A DNA stretch of 14,374 nt. Source: Gammaproteobacteria bacterium. Lineage in GTDB: Bacteria > Pseudomonadota > Gammaproteobacteria > GCA-001735895. The translations under genes were made by a program, and so were the position numbers. The notes under the pieces were generated by a model, which had not been told where the DNA came from, made no database searches, and saw only the letters and a list, made by a program, of their open reading frames with translations. Location of the stretch: the NCBI GenBank assembly GCA_003645435.1, contig QNFD01000025.1, forward strand, positions 1 to 14,374, in the 5' to 3' direction. Below, in pieces: positions 13,808 to 14,374 of the stretch. Every line of letters starts with the position of its first letter. Position 1 is the stretch's first letter.

Positions 13808-14374
13808 TCTGGGTAACGGCATTGCATTGTGAAGCCAAACCGATTATCGATCATTATCGATTGATAAAATCACGCTCGCACCACGCTTTTGACATTTATA
13901 AGAAGGACCAGGTTGAATGCATCGTCAGCGGTATCGGCAGGCTGGCCTGCGCGGCCGCAACGGCCTGGATAGCCGCACTCAACCACGAGGCTCGATCTAT
14001 CGCCTGGATCAATGTTGGTACTGCCGGTTCCGCTAGCCACGATATCGGTACGGCCTTGTTAATTAACAGGATATCCGACGAATTCAGCCAGCATTTCTAC
14101 CCTGCGCCATTGCTCAATTGCAGATTCGAAACCGCTCACTGCCGCACGAGAAACGAACCCAGCACCGATTATCATCCCCAGCAACTTTACGATATGGAAG
14201 CGAGCGCGTTTTATCAAACCGCTACCCGGTTTAGTTGTGCTGAACTGGTCCAGTGCGTGAAAATAGTGAGCGACAATCCCGCGCATCAGACGGGCAGAAA
14301 CAAGGCTCGTATTAGTGAATTGATCCATCAGCACATGGATCAACTGGCCCGGCTGGCGCTGGACCTGCAAGCGA
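13801..14374 (+). CDS. Nucleoside phosphorylase/nucleosidase superfamily protein, truncated by the window edge
   Basis: The frame opens at ATG 13801, inside the end of the glycosyltransferase gene, and stays open to the window end (191 codons visible). It has the purine nucleoside phosphorylase/MTA-SAH nucleosidase plan: N-terminal WVTALHCEAKPI (4-15), SGIGRLACAAA (43-53), INVGTAGS (70-77), LYDMEASAFYQTA (129-141, ribose-binding M-E) and KIVSDNPAHQTG (154-165). E11, E133 and D158 correspond by motif to E12, E174 and D197 of E. coli MTA/SAH nucleosidase. The stretch between GTAGS and the M-E motif (78-130) is shorter than in MTA/SAH nucleosidase. The substrate is undetermined, and an MTA/SAH nucleosidase call would be too specific. 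The C-terminus is missing or just ending. Confidence 0.82.
   Translation, partial: MLIWVTALHCEAKPIIDHYRLIKSRSHHAFDIYKKDQVECIVSGIGRLACAAATAWIAALNHEARSIAWINVGTAGSASHDIGTALLINRISDEFSQHFYPAPLLNCRFETAHCRTRNEPSTDYHPQQLYDMEASAFYQTATRFSCAELVQCVKIVSDNPAHQTGRNKARISELIHQHMDQLARLALDLQA

Noticed and set aside
14059..14370. 103-codon minus-strand open frame at the right edge
   Set aside because: The plus-strand frame through the same bases carries nucleosidase motifs (GTAGS upstream, DMEASA, SDNPAH) and overlaps the preceding gene's stop.
1..14374. Prophage, insertion sequence, CRISPR array or defence island
   Set aside because: No transposase, integrase, phage structural gene, regular spaced repeats, tRNA boundary or abrupt composition shift is seen; the genes are core-type families.

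Overview
The window looks like a chromosomal segment of a gammaproteobacterium of moderate GC content. The evidence is protein family and gene order. A TonB-like gene, algH (yqgE) and ruvX lead into a pyrR-pyrB-pyrC' operon whose dihydroorotase is degenerate. Next comes a pilT/pilU block, and then yggS and yggT. From memory, Pseudomonas aeruginosa has almost the same order (tonB3, algH-like, ruvX, pyrR, pyrB, pyrC', pilU, pilT, yggS, proC, yggT). I cannot assign a genus.

Layout. Positions 1-324 hold the end of an ApbE-type flavin transferase. Positions 390-2440 run rightward: TonB-like energy transducer, AlgH/YqgE, RuvX. A possible 31-codon ORF touches the algH start. Positions 2538-5300 are a tightly overlapping pyrimidine operon (pyrR, pyrB, pyrC'). 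Positions 5363-8758 run leftward: pilT followed by two PilU-type ATPases, so three retraction-ATPase genes in tandem. Divergent from pilT are yggS (8938-9639) and yggT (9706-10314), with no proC between them. A TerB-like protein (10311-10766, minus strand) meets yggT tail to tail, with the stop codons overlapping. OxyR (10946-11866) is divergent from it and is followed on the same strand by a DUF2288 protein, a small dithiol glutaredoxin, a DUF1820 protein, a family 2 glycosyltransferase, and a nucleoside phosphorylase/nucleosidase-like protein that runs off the right edge.

How the parts fit. One module makes carbamoyl-aspartate for pyrimidines, with PyrC' probably structural. A second drives type IV pilus retraction, and the TonB-like protein may be linked to it by analogy with TonB3. 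A third is redox sensing and thiol repair (OxyR plus glutaredoxin). The remaining genes are widespread housekeeping or conserved-hypothetical genes.

No gene-free stretch exceeds 300 bases. The two largest gaps (8759-8937 and 10767-10945, 179 bases each) are divergent promoter regions carrying dyad symmetries. I see no tRNA, rRNA, CRISPR array, insertion sequence, prophage or other clear mobile element. The window reads as conserved core genome. The more unusual points are the paralogous second PilU, the missing proC, the inactive dihydroorotase, the extra CxxC in OxyR, and several regulatory dyads.
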